This document shows positions 33,301 to 42,951 of a DNA stretch of 64,000 nucleotides, piece after piece (position 1 is the stretch's first letter; every line of letters begins with the position of its first letter). The position numbers and the translations under genes are program-made. The stretch is from Rhizophagus irregularis (taxonomy: Eukaryota; Glomeromycota; Glomeromycetes; Glomerales; Glomeraceae), in NCBI RefSeq assembly GCF_026210795.1, contig NC_089444.1, forward strand, positions 4,206,501 through 4,270,500, in the 5' to 3' direction. A model generated the notes under the pieces. It ran no database searches, was not told where the DNA came from, and saw only the letters and a list, made by a program, of their open reading frames with translations.

Positions 33301-33716
33301 TGTTGGACCGGTTACCAGTAGAAATAGTTGAACGCATTGTCGCAAAAATCCTGGATACTGACCTTATTGCAGCAAGTAAGGTAGATAGAGTGTGGTGGCA
33401 GGAAGTTCGTCGAGAGGCATATAAGAGGTGGAAAAATTATGCCATTACGATCGGGTATGTCTGAGCTCTTGGAAAGCCATTTGAAAAAGGGAATATTGAC
33501 TGGATAACATTTGAAGATGTAAACGACTTCTATAAAAGATGGATAGACCGCCTCACCGAGGATCAGCTTTATATTATGGAGAAAATGCTTAGGAATGGGA
33601 TGGTCGTGAACCCTCAAGAGAGGGAAACCATAGAGCATGCATTAAGTGAACATAGATGGGGAGGCGATCCTTGGGGACTGGACTGGGAGTGGAATGAATG
33701 GACTCAACAGGAGTAA
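33301..33716 (+). pseudogene. Polinton B F-box-like protein
   Basis: N-terminus LDRLPVEIVERIVAKILDTD followed by LIAASKVDRVWWQEVRREAY fits the F-box pattern (L-x2-LP-x-E-I ... DL-x2-A-x-V-x-R-x-W). F-box proteins link targets to SCF ubiquitin ligases. Known DNA viruses carry such proteins, and glomeromycete genomes are rich in them. The rest of the short protein is acidic and Trp-rich with no known repeat domain. It is present in both Polinton copies, in A cut by a MITE. Fossil part. Confidence 0.6.
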
Positions 33717-34079
33717 GCATTTTGTACTTGCAGATTTATATTTTTTATATTATAAGTGTAAACCCACCTGACACCTCCCGGATGTCCGTTGGATGTCACG
33801 TGTATAGATCCGGCCGGCATTATGTTCGTAATCTCGAATTACCGAAAAAGGAAATTTATGTTACACAAGGTTCCAAACGCATTCTTACCAAAATCGATTT
33901 TTTTTGTGGAACGGGTATCGCCCAAAAAGGAAATGATCTACGTACCGCATGAAATCACGTGACACTCTACACATTTGTTCAGGGTATCACGTGACATGAA
34001 CTCCGTTCACATTTTCTGTAATATAATCCATAGTTTTTCCATGAATGCATTCTAGGCCAATAACCCAGTAACTTATTCA

Positions 34080-34187
34080 TCAGGTATCCTTGCATTTTTT
34101 TGACAAGGATTGATGACCATGTAACCTTATCATCAGGTATCCTTGCATTTTTGATAAGAACTGATGACCATATAACCTTATCATCAG
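34080..34187. repeat. ~52-bp tandem repeat of Polinton B, left portion
   Basis: Two units with core TTATCATCAGGTATCCTTGC and an imperfect dyad (ACTGATGACC). A third unit continues after the MITE (34889-34945). The array lies in a non-coding stretch between the F-box-like gene and the adaptor-like gene. Confidence 0.8.
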
Positions 34188-34888
34188 TAGGGTTGGATCA
34201 GTCCGGTCTGGTCCGGTCCAGTTCCAAAAAGACCGGTCTTTCAACCTGGACCAGACCGGACCGGGACCGGACCAATTTAAATTCAAGAAATTTTGTCCCC
34301 ATGATTTTAAGACCTCTAAAACATTAAAGAACGTTGCGAAACATTTTTTAACATGTAATTTAACAAATAAACAACGTTTCGCAACGTTTTTTAATTATTT
34401 TAATAGAAAACGTTGCGAAAACGTTTTTTATTAATAAGTTCATAAAAAAAAAACATTTTTCGCAAACGTTTTTAATTATTTTAACAAACAACGTTGCGAA
34501 AACGTTTTTATTAAGTAATTTACGTTTTGCAGCGTTTTTTATTAAGTAATTTAATAAAAAAACGTTTTTGCACGTTTTTTAATTATTTTATTAATAGGAA
34601 ATGTTACAAAAACGTTTTTTATTAATAATTTCACGAAAAAAAGGTTTTCGCACATTTTTTTAATAAAAAACGTTGCGAAAATGTTAAAAACTGAACTGAT
34701 AATCGGTTTTGGCAAAAATCGTGCCCTAGAAGTACATGAGCACAAAAATTTGGCTCATTTTTATTGGATATTAATAATATAAGATCGGTTCCGGTCTGGA
34801 CCAGTCCTCAGATCTCGGACTGAAGACCGTGAAGACTGGTCCCAAGACTGACGCAGGACCGGTCTTTGCTAGGACCGATCCAACCCTA
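34188..34888. mobile_element. 701-bp hAT-type MITE with AACGTTGCGAAAACG core
   Basis: Ends TAGGGTTGGATCAGTC and, on the other strand, TAGGGTTGGATCGGTC. The 8-bp duplication ATCATCAG lies at 34180-34187 and 34889-34896. Subterminal GGTCCGGTC-like repeats are dense. The core (34320-34690) carries AACGTTGCGAAAACGTTTTT palindromic repeats like those of the MITE at 14566-15488, although the termini differ. No coding capacity. Confidence 0.9.
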
Positions 34889-35000
34889 ATCATCAGGTAT
34901 TCTTGCATTTTTTGATAAGGACTGATGACCATGTTACTTGGTTATTATAAATTGAAGAAAACCATTAGGTACTGTATGTAGACATATACAGAAAAAAGAC

Positions 35001-35582
35001 ATGTCTTACCCTTATATAGCTAACCCTATAACTGGACGTCCAATTATTATCGGTGGAGATACCTTTAATCGAATAGTTATGGAATCCCATGATTATATTG
35101 ATGGAAGGCTTGTTCGTAGACAAACTGCACCTCCACCTGAGGAGCAACCTGTATATTTAAATACAGATACAGGACGTTATGTTCGACGTGGTACTAGAAC
35201 ATATCATAGACTGATTGAGAGTGACTATGAGGTAGTTGAGGATTACTACCTTGTCCATTATGAAGAAGAGGCGCTTATAGAGGAAATTATCAATGAAATA
35301 CGCTATAATGAGGAAAATCTTGATGGGCAGCAGTTAACTTTCAATGATATACAACAAATCAGGACTGCTATTCAGGCTGACCAAGATGAATATGATGATT
35401 TTATCTTACAGCAGGATACGACTAACGGGACACCTTCCTCCGGTCCTTCTGGTCATCCACGAACTTTGAAAGACCATGCCCCGAGACTTACAGAGCTTAA
35501 TATTGAGTTGTGTAGGGAATGTCTCATGCCTGTAAGCCCAAATGACTTAACGGACAAGTTGTGCAAGGACTGCTCCGAATAG
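35001..35582 (+). CDS. Polinton B protein with two 2-cysteine-adaptor-like repeats and a C-terminal zinc ribbon
   Basis: 193 residues, single open frame. Residues about 5-30 (YIANPITGRPIIIGGDTFNR) and about 51-75 (YLNTDTGRYVRRGTRTYHRL) are two related segments with the N-x-x-T-G-R ... G-x-T-[FY] pattern. That pattern is known from the 2-cysteine adaptor domain of large DNA viruses, here without the flanking cysteines. The C-terminus has CRECLMPVSPNDLTDKLCKDC, a four-cysteine zinc-ribbon-like motif. Between them is an acidic helical region. A virion-associated role is plausible by family analogy only. Confidence 0.65.
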   Translation: MSYPYIANPITGRPIIIGGDTFNRIVMESHDYIDGRLVRRQTAPPPEEQPVYLNTDTGRYVRRGTRTYHRLIESDYEVVEDYYLVHYEEEALIEEIINEIRYNEENLDGQQLTFNDIQQIRTAIQADQDEYDDFILQQDTTNGTPSSGPSGHPRTLKDHAPRLTELNIELCRECLMPVSPNDLTDKLCKDCSE

Positions 35583-36079
35583 TTACTTAATTTTGAATAA
35601 TTCTTTTTTACATATAGAAAGATAGCCATGTCAACATCAATCGTAATAAACCAGTGCCAAAACTGTGGAATAATCACTCCAAAAACAGCACATAGAGGAT
35701 TATCCAGTGTATTATACAGACAGATTATAAAGAAGATTAGTGATGAGAATGACCCTCTACAAGCCTTGGGACTTGCTAGGGATAAGTTAGTTCAGATCAT
35801 TCGTCGGGCAAGTAACACAGGTCGAAAAGTGTCAAATCAGTCACCAATCAGTCACCAATCGGGTGCCTGATTGATGCCTGATTGATGCCTGATTTTACCA
35901 ATCTAATACCAATCGGGCTGCCCGATTGATACCTGATTTCCGCCAAAATCCGACACCAATCAGTCACCTATCAGGCTGCCTGATTGTTGACAGATAGGTG
36001 ACAGATTTATGACAGATTGGTAACCGATTGGTAACAGATTGGTGACAGATTGGTGACCGATTGGTGACCGATTGGTGAC

Positions 36080-36260
36080 GAATGATAGTTAATTTTATGG
36101 TCAATCGATGGTCAATTTATAGTCAATCAATGGTAAATTAATGGTCAATTAATGGTTAATTTATGGTTAATTTATGGTCAATTTATGGTCAATTTATGGT
36201 CAATTTTATGGTCAATTTTATGGTCAATTTATGGTCAATTTATAGGTCAATTTATGGTCA
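36080..36260. repeat. GGTCAATTTAT minisatellite inside the CACTA-like element
   Basis: About fifteen imperfect copies of an 11-13-bp unit reading approximately ATGGTCAATTT in tandem, just inside the left subterminal repeats. Confidence 0.85.
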
Positions 36261-37079
36261 AATAACCAATTGGTAAAATTTTCTAGTAGTAATCATATAA
36301 CCAATAATAAAATTTATTACAGCACATAATAATATTTATTAAAATTATAAACTCTACAAATAATAAAATACATAGTGTCTTTATTTATTTATATTAATAA
36401 GTAGTGTAAATAAACATAAATAATTAATATTTAAAATAAAAACCATTCATAATCTTTTTTAAAAACAGATGTTAGTATATAACTGATAAAGTTAGTAATA
36501 TTTAATAAATAGTAAAGAGTAAATATAAAAAGTTAGTAACCGTAGTAAAGTACAAATAAATAATAAATACAGTTAGTATTATGAAGAGTTTGATAAAATA
36601 TATAAAAAAAAGAAAAATACATGATGATGTTAGTAAAAATAAAGAAATATAACATTACATTAGTAATATTAAAAAGTGATAAAGTTAATATTATAAAATA
36701 AAATATAGTCAGTACAATAAATTTAATGACAAAAATACAATAATTAATATACCTGTAAAATGTAAAGAGAATAAGAAAAAAACAAACAGAAAAGAAAGAG
36801 CGTGTATATTTTTTGAAAAATAAACAAACTCGAGTTTGGTAATTTATATGCATGTTAAGATCAAGTCACGTGCATAAAGATCAGACCGAATTTTAATTGG
36901 TTAATAATAGATAAATATCGCATCTCCAGAAAAAATTTCAATTTTTACTGTCTCTCACTTTTAAATTTGTATTAAAATTTACCTTAGACTTTCGGAGACC
37001 TAAATTTTTTTAAAATTGTTTAATTTATTTAATGTAAATTTAATAAAAAGTATATTGTTTTTTAATTAATGGTACGAAT

Positions 37080-38668
37080 TCTAAAAAATTCTCTATTAAA
37101 AATATCTCATACAAATTCTTAGAAAATTTCAAAAAAAAATTCTCTATTTCCTATACGAATCTTAGAAAATCTCAAAAAAAAAAAAAATTTCTATCAAAAA
37201 CACCCTAAAAAATTTTACAAAAAAGAAATCTCTATCAATCAAAGATATCCCATATGAACCCTTCCTATACGAACTCTTAGAAAATCTCTTAAAAAATTTT
37301 CTATCAAGGAATCTCATACGAATTCTTCCTATACAAACTCTTAGAAAATCTTTATCAAAATATTCCATACGAACTCTTCCCATACAAACACGTAGAAATC
37401 TCAAAAAAAAAAAACTCTATTTATCAAAAATATCCTATACGAATCTTAGGAAATTTCTCAAAAAAAATTTTCTATCAGATATCCCATACGAACCCTTCCC
37501 ATATGAACTCTTAGAAAATCTCAAAAAAATTTTCTATCAGATATCCCATACGAACCCTTCCCATATGAACTCTTAGAAAATCTCTTAAAAAATTTTCTAT
37601 CAAAGAATCTCATACGAATTCTTCCTATACAACTCTTAGAAAATCTTTATCAAAATATTCCATATGAACTCTTCCCATACAAACACGTAGAAATCTCAAA
37701 AAAAAAAAATCTCTATTTATCAAAAATATCCTATACGAATCTTAGGAAATTTTTCAAAAAAAATTTTCTATCAGATATCCCATACGAACCCTTCCCATAC
37801 GACCTCTTAGAAAATCTCTTAAAAAAATTTTCTATCAAAGAATCTTATACGAATTCTTCCCATATGAATCTACGAATCTAATGTATAGTTAAAATAAATT
37901 GGTCAAATAAGAAAGTGAAAAAGAGAGAAATATATTACCATATTTGAAATTAACAGAGAAAAAAATTTTTTTAATTTTTTTTTTATCAATCCTTTTTTAT
38001 ACTGTATGCTGCATTAGTATCACAAAAAATTTTCCAATTTTTGATGATCTTTACATAGTTCTTAGAAAATCTCAAAAAAATTTTCTATCAGATATCCTAT
38101 ACGAACCCTTCCCATACGAACTCTTAGAAAATCTCTTAAAAAATTTTCTATCAAAGAATCTCATACGAATTCTTTCTATACAAACTCTTAGAAAATCTTT
38201 ATCAAAATATTCCATATGAACTCTTTCCATACAAACACGTAGAAATCTCAAAAAAAAAAAATCTCTATTTATCAAAATATCCTATACGAATCTTAGGAAA
38301 TTTCTCAAAAAAATTTTCTATCAGATATCCCATATGAACCCTTCCCATATAAACTCTTAGAAAATCTCTTAAAAAAATTTTCTATCAGATATCCCATACG
38401 AACCCTTCCCATATGAACTCTTAGAAAAACTCTTAAAATATTTTCTATCAGATATCCCATACGAACCCTTCCCATACGACCTCTTAGAAAATCTCTTAAA
38501 AAAATTTTCTCTCAGATATCCCATACGAACTCTTCCCATACGAACTCTTAGAAAATCTCTTAAAAAATTTTCTATCAAAGAATCTCATACAAATTCTTCC
38601 TATATAAACTCTTAGAAAATCTTTCAAAATATTCCATACGAACTCTTCCCATACAAATGCGTAGAAAT

Positions 38669-38702
<34 letters not shown>

Positions 38703-38790
38703 CTATTTATCAAAAATATCCTATACAAATCTTAGGAAATTTCTGAAAAAAAATTTTCTATCAGATATCTCATACGAACCCTTCCCATAG
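37080..38790. repeat. Complex tandem array inside the CACTA-like element
   Basis: Repeats of short modules, chiefly CATACGAACYCTTCCCATA, TCTTAGAAAATCTCTTAAAA and AATTTTCTATCAGATATC, arranged in higher-order units of roughly 150-300 bp. A uniform A-tract of about 30 bp occurs near 38669-38698. Open frames here follow the repeat period and are not genes. Confidence 0.8.
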
Positions 38791-39385
38791 CAACACTACA
38801 AAAAAGAAAAAAATATATTTAAAAAAAAAAGAAAAACCTTCTCCCTTGCTCAGCCTTCCCTTACCTCAATTCTCAAAGTCTGGCAATTTTTTTCGTCCAT
38901 AAAAAAGATTTTTTTTTTTCAAATCGGATAATGATCTAGATTACGGATCACATCTCACTCAATTCAGAGTAACACAAATTGCAGGAAAAGAAGTTGATCA
39001 GCAATATTGTTAACCAATTGCTACCCGATTGCTAACTATTTGACTTATCAATTTACCAATTACGAACAGGTTTTCGGACAAATAATACGATCCGGAAATA
39101 ATTTTTTTTCTCAATATTTACAATTAAAAAATTTGTAAATCGGAATGCTGTTTATCTTTATTAAATGAATGTTTTTTTAAGCCAATCAGTCACTAATTGG
39201 CTATTCATTTGGTAGCCGATTTTCATATTAAAGAATAAATAAAAATCCTAAATTCTTGAAAACTATCAGATATTGCAAACCAATCAGTAACCAATCAGTC
39301 ACCAATCGGTTATGTCAGATTGGTGACCGATTGGTGACTGATTGTCAATAGTAAATTTAATATATTTATCAAAACAAACTCAAAA

Positions 39386-40074
39386 TAGAGATGCGATCCA
39401 GATGAAATTTTACAATCCGTGATCTGCACAGATCAATCCGGATTATCATAGGATTAAATTCGGATAATCCAGATTAACTTCAAATTTTTGGGTATCTCGG
39501 CATCCAACGATCGTATAGAGATGCACTATAGCTCATTCGAATCGTTGCATTGAGACGATTCGAATGAGCTATAGTGCATCTCTGTACGATCACTGGATGC
39601 CGAGATAATTGGCAAAACGTGAAACATCAGCATTTTTATTTTACGATCATGCAAAATTTTACGTTTTGCCGAATATCTCGGCATCTAGTGATTGTACAGA
39701 GATACACAATAGCTCATTCAAATCGTCTAAGTGCAACGATTCGAATGAGCTATTGTGCATCCCTGTACGATCGTTGGATGCCGAGATATTCGGCAAACCG
39801 TCAAAAATCAGTAGTATCGTAAATAAAAAATGCTGATTTTTGACGGTTTGCCGAATATCTCGGCATCCAGTGATCGTACAGAGATGCACAATAGCTCATT
39901 CAAATCGTCTCATTACGACGATTCGAATGAGCTATTGTGCATCTCTGTACGATCATTGGATGCTGTTTCGGATTAAAACGGATATCCTTAATTCATCCAG
40001 ATGCATCCATTATCTGTTCGGATCGGATGGATAGGCGGATGATTTGAATTTTTGGATTTTGGATCGCATCTCTA
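39386..40074. mobile_element. 689-bp hAT MITE nested in the CACTA-like element
   Basis: Ends TAGAGATGCGATCCAGAT and, on the other strand, TAGAGATGCGATCCAAAA, with the 8-bp duplication ACTCAAAA at 39378-39385 and 40075-40082. It contains a triple-hairpin array at about 39492-39964. No coding capacity. Confidence 0.9.
39492..39964. repeat. Array of three ~110-bp near-perfect hairpins
   Basis: Three palindromes, about 39492-39606, 39670-39790 and 39855-39962. In each, ATCTCGGCATC...GAACGATTCGAAT-type arms face each other (recurrent words CGATTCGAATGAGCTAT and GTGCATCTCTGTACGATC). Linkers between them (GGCAAAACGT and TTTTGACGGTTTGCC) are themselves inverted with respect to one another, so the block folds as hairpins within a hairpin. 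Confidence 0.8.
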
Positions 40075-40897
40075 ACTCAAAAGCTCAGATTAAGCATAAC
40101 TTGACTTGCTTTATAAAGCTATAATACTAATTTTTTGACTTTAATATAAAAATCAGATATTGTAAACCAATCAGTAACCAATCAGTCACCAATCGGTTAT
40201 GTCAGATTGGTGACCGATTGGTGACTGATTGTCAATAATAAACTTAATATATTTATCAAAATAAACTCAAAAGTTCAGATTAAGTATAATTTAACTTGCT
40301 TTATAAGACTATAATGCTAATTTTTTACTTTAATATGTAAATCAAATATTGTAAACAAATCGGCAATCAATCAGTCACCAATCGGTTATATGACCGATTG
40401 GTGACCGATTGACAATCTATGCCTGGTTAGTGACCGATAGGTAACAGATTGAAAGAATCGGTCACTAATAGGTAACCAATCAGTCACCAATCAGTCATAT
40501 GACCGATTGATGACTGATTTTTCATATTTCGACCTGTGTAATGTGGACTTTACACAATTGTTTACACAAAGATTGGATATGAAAATTATGGATGGAGAGC
40601 CATATGAAGATATTAGGAAGTGGCTTTTCGAACAGCTTATAGCCATAGGTTGTGATAGTGGAGAAATTGCCTTATATCAATTTCTAAGGGATACATATCC
40701 AGATGGTATCGACGAGCCTTTCAATACATTCTATGAGAACTATGTAAATCATATAAGTAATTCAATGACTAAGAACTTTGCTTCTCGTGCCTTAGGAGCA
40801 ATAGGGTTGAAGGCTAAGATGTTAAGGATTGACTTTGAGGGCCGTAAAAAAAGTGCTATGATTCTTAGGGCTTCTGCAGACAAATTACTTGATATTC

Positions 40898-41068
40898 TCA
40901 CATAATACTATTAATCCCTACTTGTAATGCTCGACGGTCCATATGGCCCTTAGAAAAGATATGTAGAAGAACTTCAATACCTTCTATTATTTTTTTATTA
41001 TCCAGAGGGCGACTAGACTTCAGGGCTTCATATCGGGAGAATAACTCCTTCACATTCTCAGTTTTCAT
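40898..41068 (-). CDS. Possible 56-aa small protein next to the packaging ATPase
   Basis: Short minus-strand frame beginning MKTENVKELFSRYEALKSSR and ending ALQVGINSIM. Its start overlaps the 3' end of the ATPase gene by 11 bp and its stop overlaps the end of the convergent plus-strand gene by 8 bp. This compact layout is typical of viral gene clusters. Helical and charged; no family recognised. The evidence is layout and a plausible composition only. Confidence 0.4.
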   Translation of the reverse strand: MKTENVKELFSRYEALKSSRPLDNKKIIEGIEVLLHIFSKGHMDRRALQVGINSIM

Positions 41069-42122
41069 AGTTTTCAGTCTTTGCAGTCCTACCCTGTACT
41101 TTTGCTAAGAAGTCCTGAAAGTCAGCTCCTAGGTTCTTACCAGAAAGTCCATAAACTTCCCGAAAGACATATTTAATCCAGGTATCTGCATTCTTGGCTA
41201 AGACACCAGGTACAAGTAAATGTTGACGTTCTTTAGGGGATGGAAATACCCGAGCAAATTCAATCAAGTATCCACCTTTTTTTGCTTCAAATACAGCTTT
41301 CTGACCATAGGGACTAAACTTGGATCGAACTGTGATTGAACTGGGTTCAGACTGAAATCGAACTGGGTTCAAACTTGGATCAAACTGAGATTGAACTGAG
41401 ATCGAACTAGGATTGAACTGAGATTGCTCTGTGATTGAATTGAGACTAGTATCCCATCTTACTCGAATGGACAGTGGATCACTTTTGGACCGTCTAAGAT
41501 CAAACACTACAAATTCACGTTGCAGAGTAAGATCATCAATTACTGGTGCTAATGACTCTGATTCTTCTGTATATAGGCGGATGATTCTCTTGGTATCTGT
41601 AAGGCTCCCATGACCTCCATGCAGTGAGATGTAGTTAACATTTTCTCGAATAGCCTTAGGAATGGCAAAGAATCTTTGGGCTACATAAATACATGAAATA
41701 TTTTTGTGTCGTCCATGTGTAAAGTAACCAGTGATGAGATCCTGGATTTTTTTAGGTGCATCCATCAGATCCTCGAAGATTACCACAGTAGCTTGAGTAG
41801 GGTCAAAGGAGTCAATCTCTGGAATCTCACTATGGGTTACTGCAGTGAATGGGATCTTCTCCTCTTTGAAAAAATCATGTACAACTGCCCACTTTGGCTC
41901 GTCAAGATATCTGCCAACTAAAAGTACTGCATCACATAGTACATACCGATTACCATCCTCCTTTGCCTTCTTGTCACCCATTAACAAGTTAATGATCATA
42001 GTTGTTTTACCTGAGTCTGAGCTACCTGCTACGGCTAATCGAAAGGGCCATGATGGAGCAAACTCATTGCCTTGTCTTGAGTCGGTCGTGTACTCGTCCA
42101 AATTGTATACATAAAGATCCAT
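41058..42122 (-). CDS. Polinton B A32/FtsK-HerA-type genome packaging ATPase
   Basis: 354-residue frame. Walker A is GSSDSGKT at residues 33-40, Walker B is VVIFED at 113-118, and the order around them (PFRLAVAGSSDSGKTTMIIN ... IPEIDSFDPTQATVVIFEDL ... TGYFTHGRHKNISCIYVAQR) matches the A32-like packaging ATPases of Polintons, virophages and large DNA viruses. These pump element DNA into capsids. Residues about 225-275 are a Ser/Gln/Phe/Pro repeat stretch (QSQFNPSSISVQSQFDPS) that looks like an insertion in the family fold. Divergent from the coiled-coil gene, with 31 bp between their starts. Confidence 0.85.
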   Translation of the reverse strand: MDLYVYNLDEYTTDSRQGNEFAPSWPFRLAVAGSSDSGKTTMIINLLMGDKKAKEDGNRYVLCDAVLLVGRYLDEPKWAVVHDFFKEEKIPFTAVTHSEIPEIDSFDPTQATVVIFEDLMDAPKKIQDLITGYFTHGRHKNISCIYVAQRFFAIPKAIRENVNYISLHGGHGSLTDTKRIIRLYTEESESLAPVIDDLTLQREFVVFDLRRSKSDPLSIRVRWDTSLNSITEQSQFNPSSISVQSQFDPSLNPVRFQSEPSSITVRSKFSPYGQKAVFEAKKGGYLIEFARVFPSPKERQHLLVPGVLAKNADTWIKYVFREVYGLSGKNLGADFQDFLAKVQGRTAKTENYEN

Positions 42123-42153
42123 TTGAATTTTATTCTAACTTAGTTTAAATACT

Positions 42154-42951
42154 ATGTCGACATCAACACCAATTCCAGTTTATACTCCTTCAGAACCTAC
42201 TGGACCGCCTCCTGCACACTTGGCCAATGAAGAAGACGATGATGAATTAGTTAGAATACTAAAGGCTCATGCAAATTTATTGACTACCAGGGGTCGTTTA
42301 ACTGTTGATTCAGAGATACAGGAGGCAAATAATCAAATCAAACATATTATTAATATATTAATGTATCGCTGTAAAGCAAAACATGAAGAACTTGGTATTA
42401 CAAAAGATTTGTTAGTTTTTGCACAAGGTAATATAAATGCATTTGATGAAACATTTACTAATTTAGAACGACAATTAGTTATTATACATGCTGCCAATGA
42501 TAATTTCATAGAAGAAAACCATAACCTGCAAAGAGATTATGATACTATGGTAGAGCTTCGTCGACGGGCTATAGGTGAACATAATCAGGCACGACATGAA
42601 CGTAATGTATTACAAGCAGATTATACTCAAGCAGTAATGGATCGTAATGAGGCTCAAAATGCTGTGAATCGTGGTAATATCCTTCTAAATCATTGGCGGC
42701 TGAGGGCTACTCGGACTGGAGGACAACTTGTATTGGCTAATGCGCAACTTGGACAGGTTAATGCACAGCTAGCACATGCTAATAATAGGGTGCGTTTTGG
42801 GATTCAGACATTAGGGAGACTTAGGAATAGACTTTTCCAACAGATAGCTGCTCTTAGAATTCAGGTACAATGGTTTCGAATTAGACAATTGAACCCTCCT
42901 CCACCTCTTTTAAACAATCCACTAGAGACGATATGGCTACCACTGCGATAG
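42154..42951 (+). CDS. Polinton B long coiled-coil protein upstream of the Gag-like region
   Basis: 265 residues. A Pro/Glu-rich N-terminus (TPIPVYTPSEPTGPPPAH) leads into nearly continuous helix with Asn/Gln/Arg-rich heptads (residues about 45-245) and a Pro-rich end (RQLNPPPPLLNNP). It overlaps the start of the Gag-like frame by 19 bp, suggesting coupled expression. No family recognised. A structural or assembly role alongside the Gag-like protein is inferred from position. Confidence 0.65.
   Translation: MSTSTPIPVYTPSEPTGPPPAHLANEEDDDELVRILKAHANLLTTRGRLTVDSEIQEANNQIKHIINILMYRCKAKHEELGITKDLLVFAQGNINAFDETFTNLERQLVIIHAANDNFIEENHNLQRDYDTMVELRRRAIGEHNQARHERNVLQADYTQAVMDRNEAQNAVNRGNILLNHWRLRATRTGGQLVLANAQLGQVNAQLAHANNRVRFGIQTLGRLRNRLFQQIAALRIQVQWFRIRQLNPPPPLLNNPLETIWLPLR

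Larger units (their letters stand above)
35816..40538. mobile_element. 4723-bp non-autonomous CACTA-like (EnSpm) element in Polinton B
   Basis: Termini CACAGGTCGAAA and, on the opposite strand, CACAGGTCGAAA, with the 3-bp duplication TAA (35813-35815 and 40539-40541). Both ends carry dense direct and inverted subterminal repeats such as AATCAGTCACCAATCGG (35840-36075 and 40160-40520), the hallmark of CACTA elements. The interior has a GGTCAATTTAT minisatellite (36080-36260), a long degenerate tandem array (37080-38790) and an inserted hAT MITE. No transposase was recognised, and the long frames inside are repeat artefacts. Confidence 0.85.
35628..40905 (+). pseudogene. Polinton B gene interrupted by a CACTA-like element
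   Basis: The upstream portion (35628-35815) encodes an N-terminus with CQNCGIITPK and a basic helical stretch. The downstream portion (from about 40542 to 40905) encodes a further helical segment ending KLLDILT. The 4.7-kb element at 35816-40538 separates them. Family not recognised. It lies between the adaptor-like gene and the convergent packaging ATPase cluster. Confidence 0.6.

Noticed and set aside
33698-34330. Small frames downstream of the F-box-like gene with partial similarity between the Polinton copies
   Set aside because: Similarity is at the DNA level only; starts, stops and lengths differ and the right part is MITE or tandem-repeat DNA.
13683-35000. One giant element with ~8-kb inverted repeats
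   Set aside because: Polinton B has its own 6-bp duplication and two 464-bp terminal repeats, and the 4.9-kb spacer is continuous LINE-C sequence.
36533-36853. 106-aa hydrophobic frame
   Set aside because: AT-rich Phe/Ile/Tyr composition in non-coding CACTA-like interior, no supporting signal.
37080-38790. CRISPR-like array or coding repeats (several 60-90-aa frames)
   Set aside because: Degenerate AT-rich tandem DNA within a CACTA-like element; the frames follow the repeat period on both strands.
39574-40034. Overlapping frames with repeated MHLCTITGCRD-like peptides
   Set aside because: Translation of the triple-hairpin array; appears on both strands because the DNA is palindromic.
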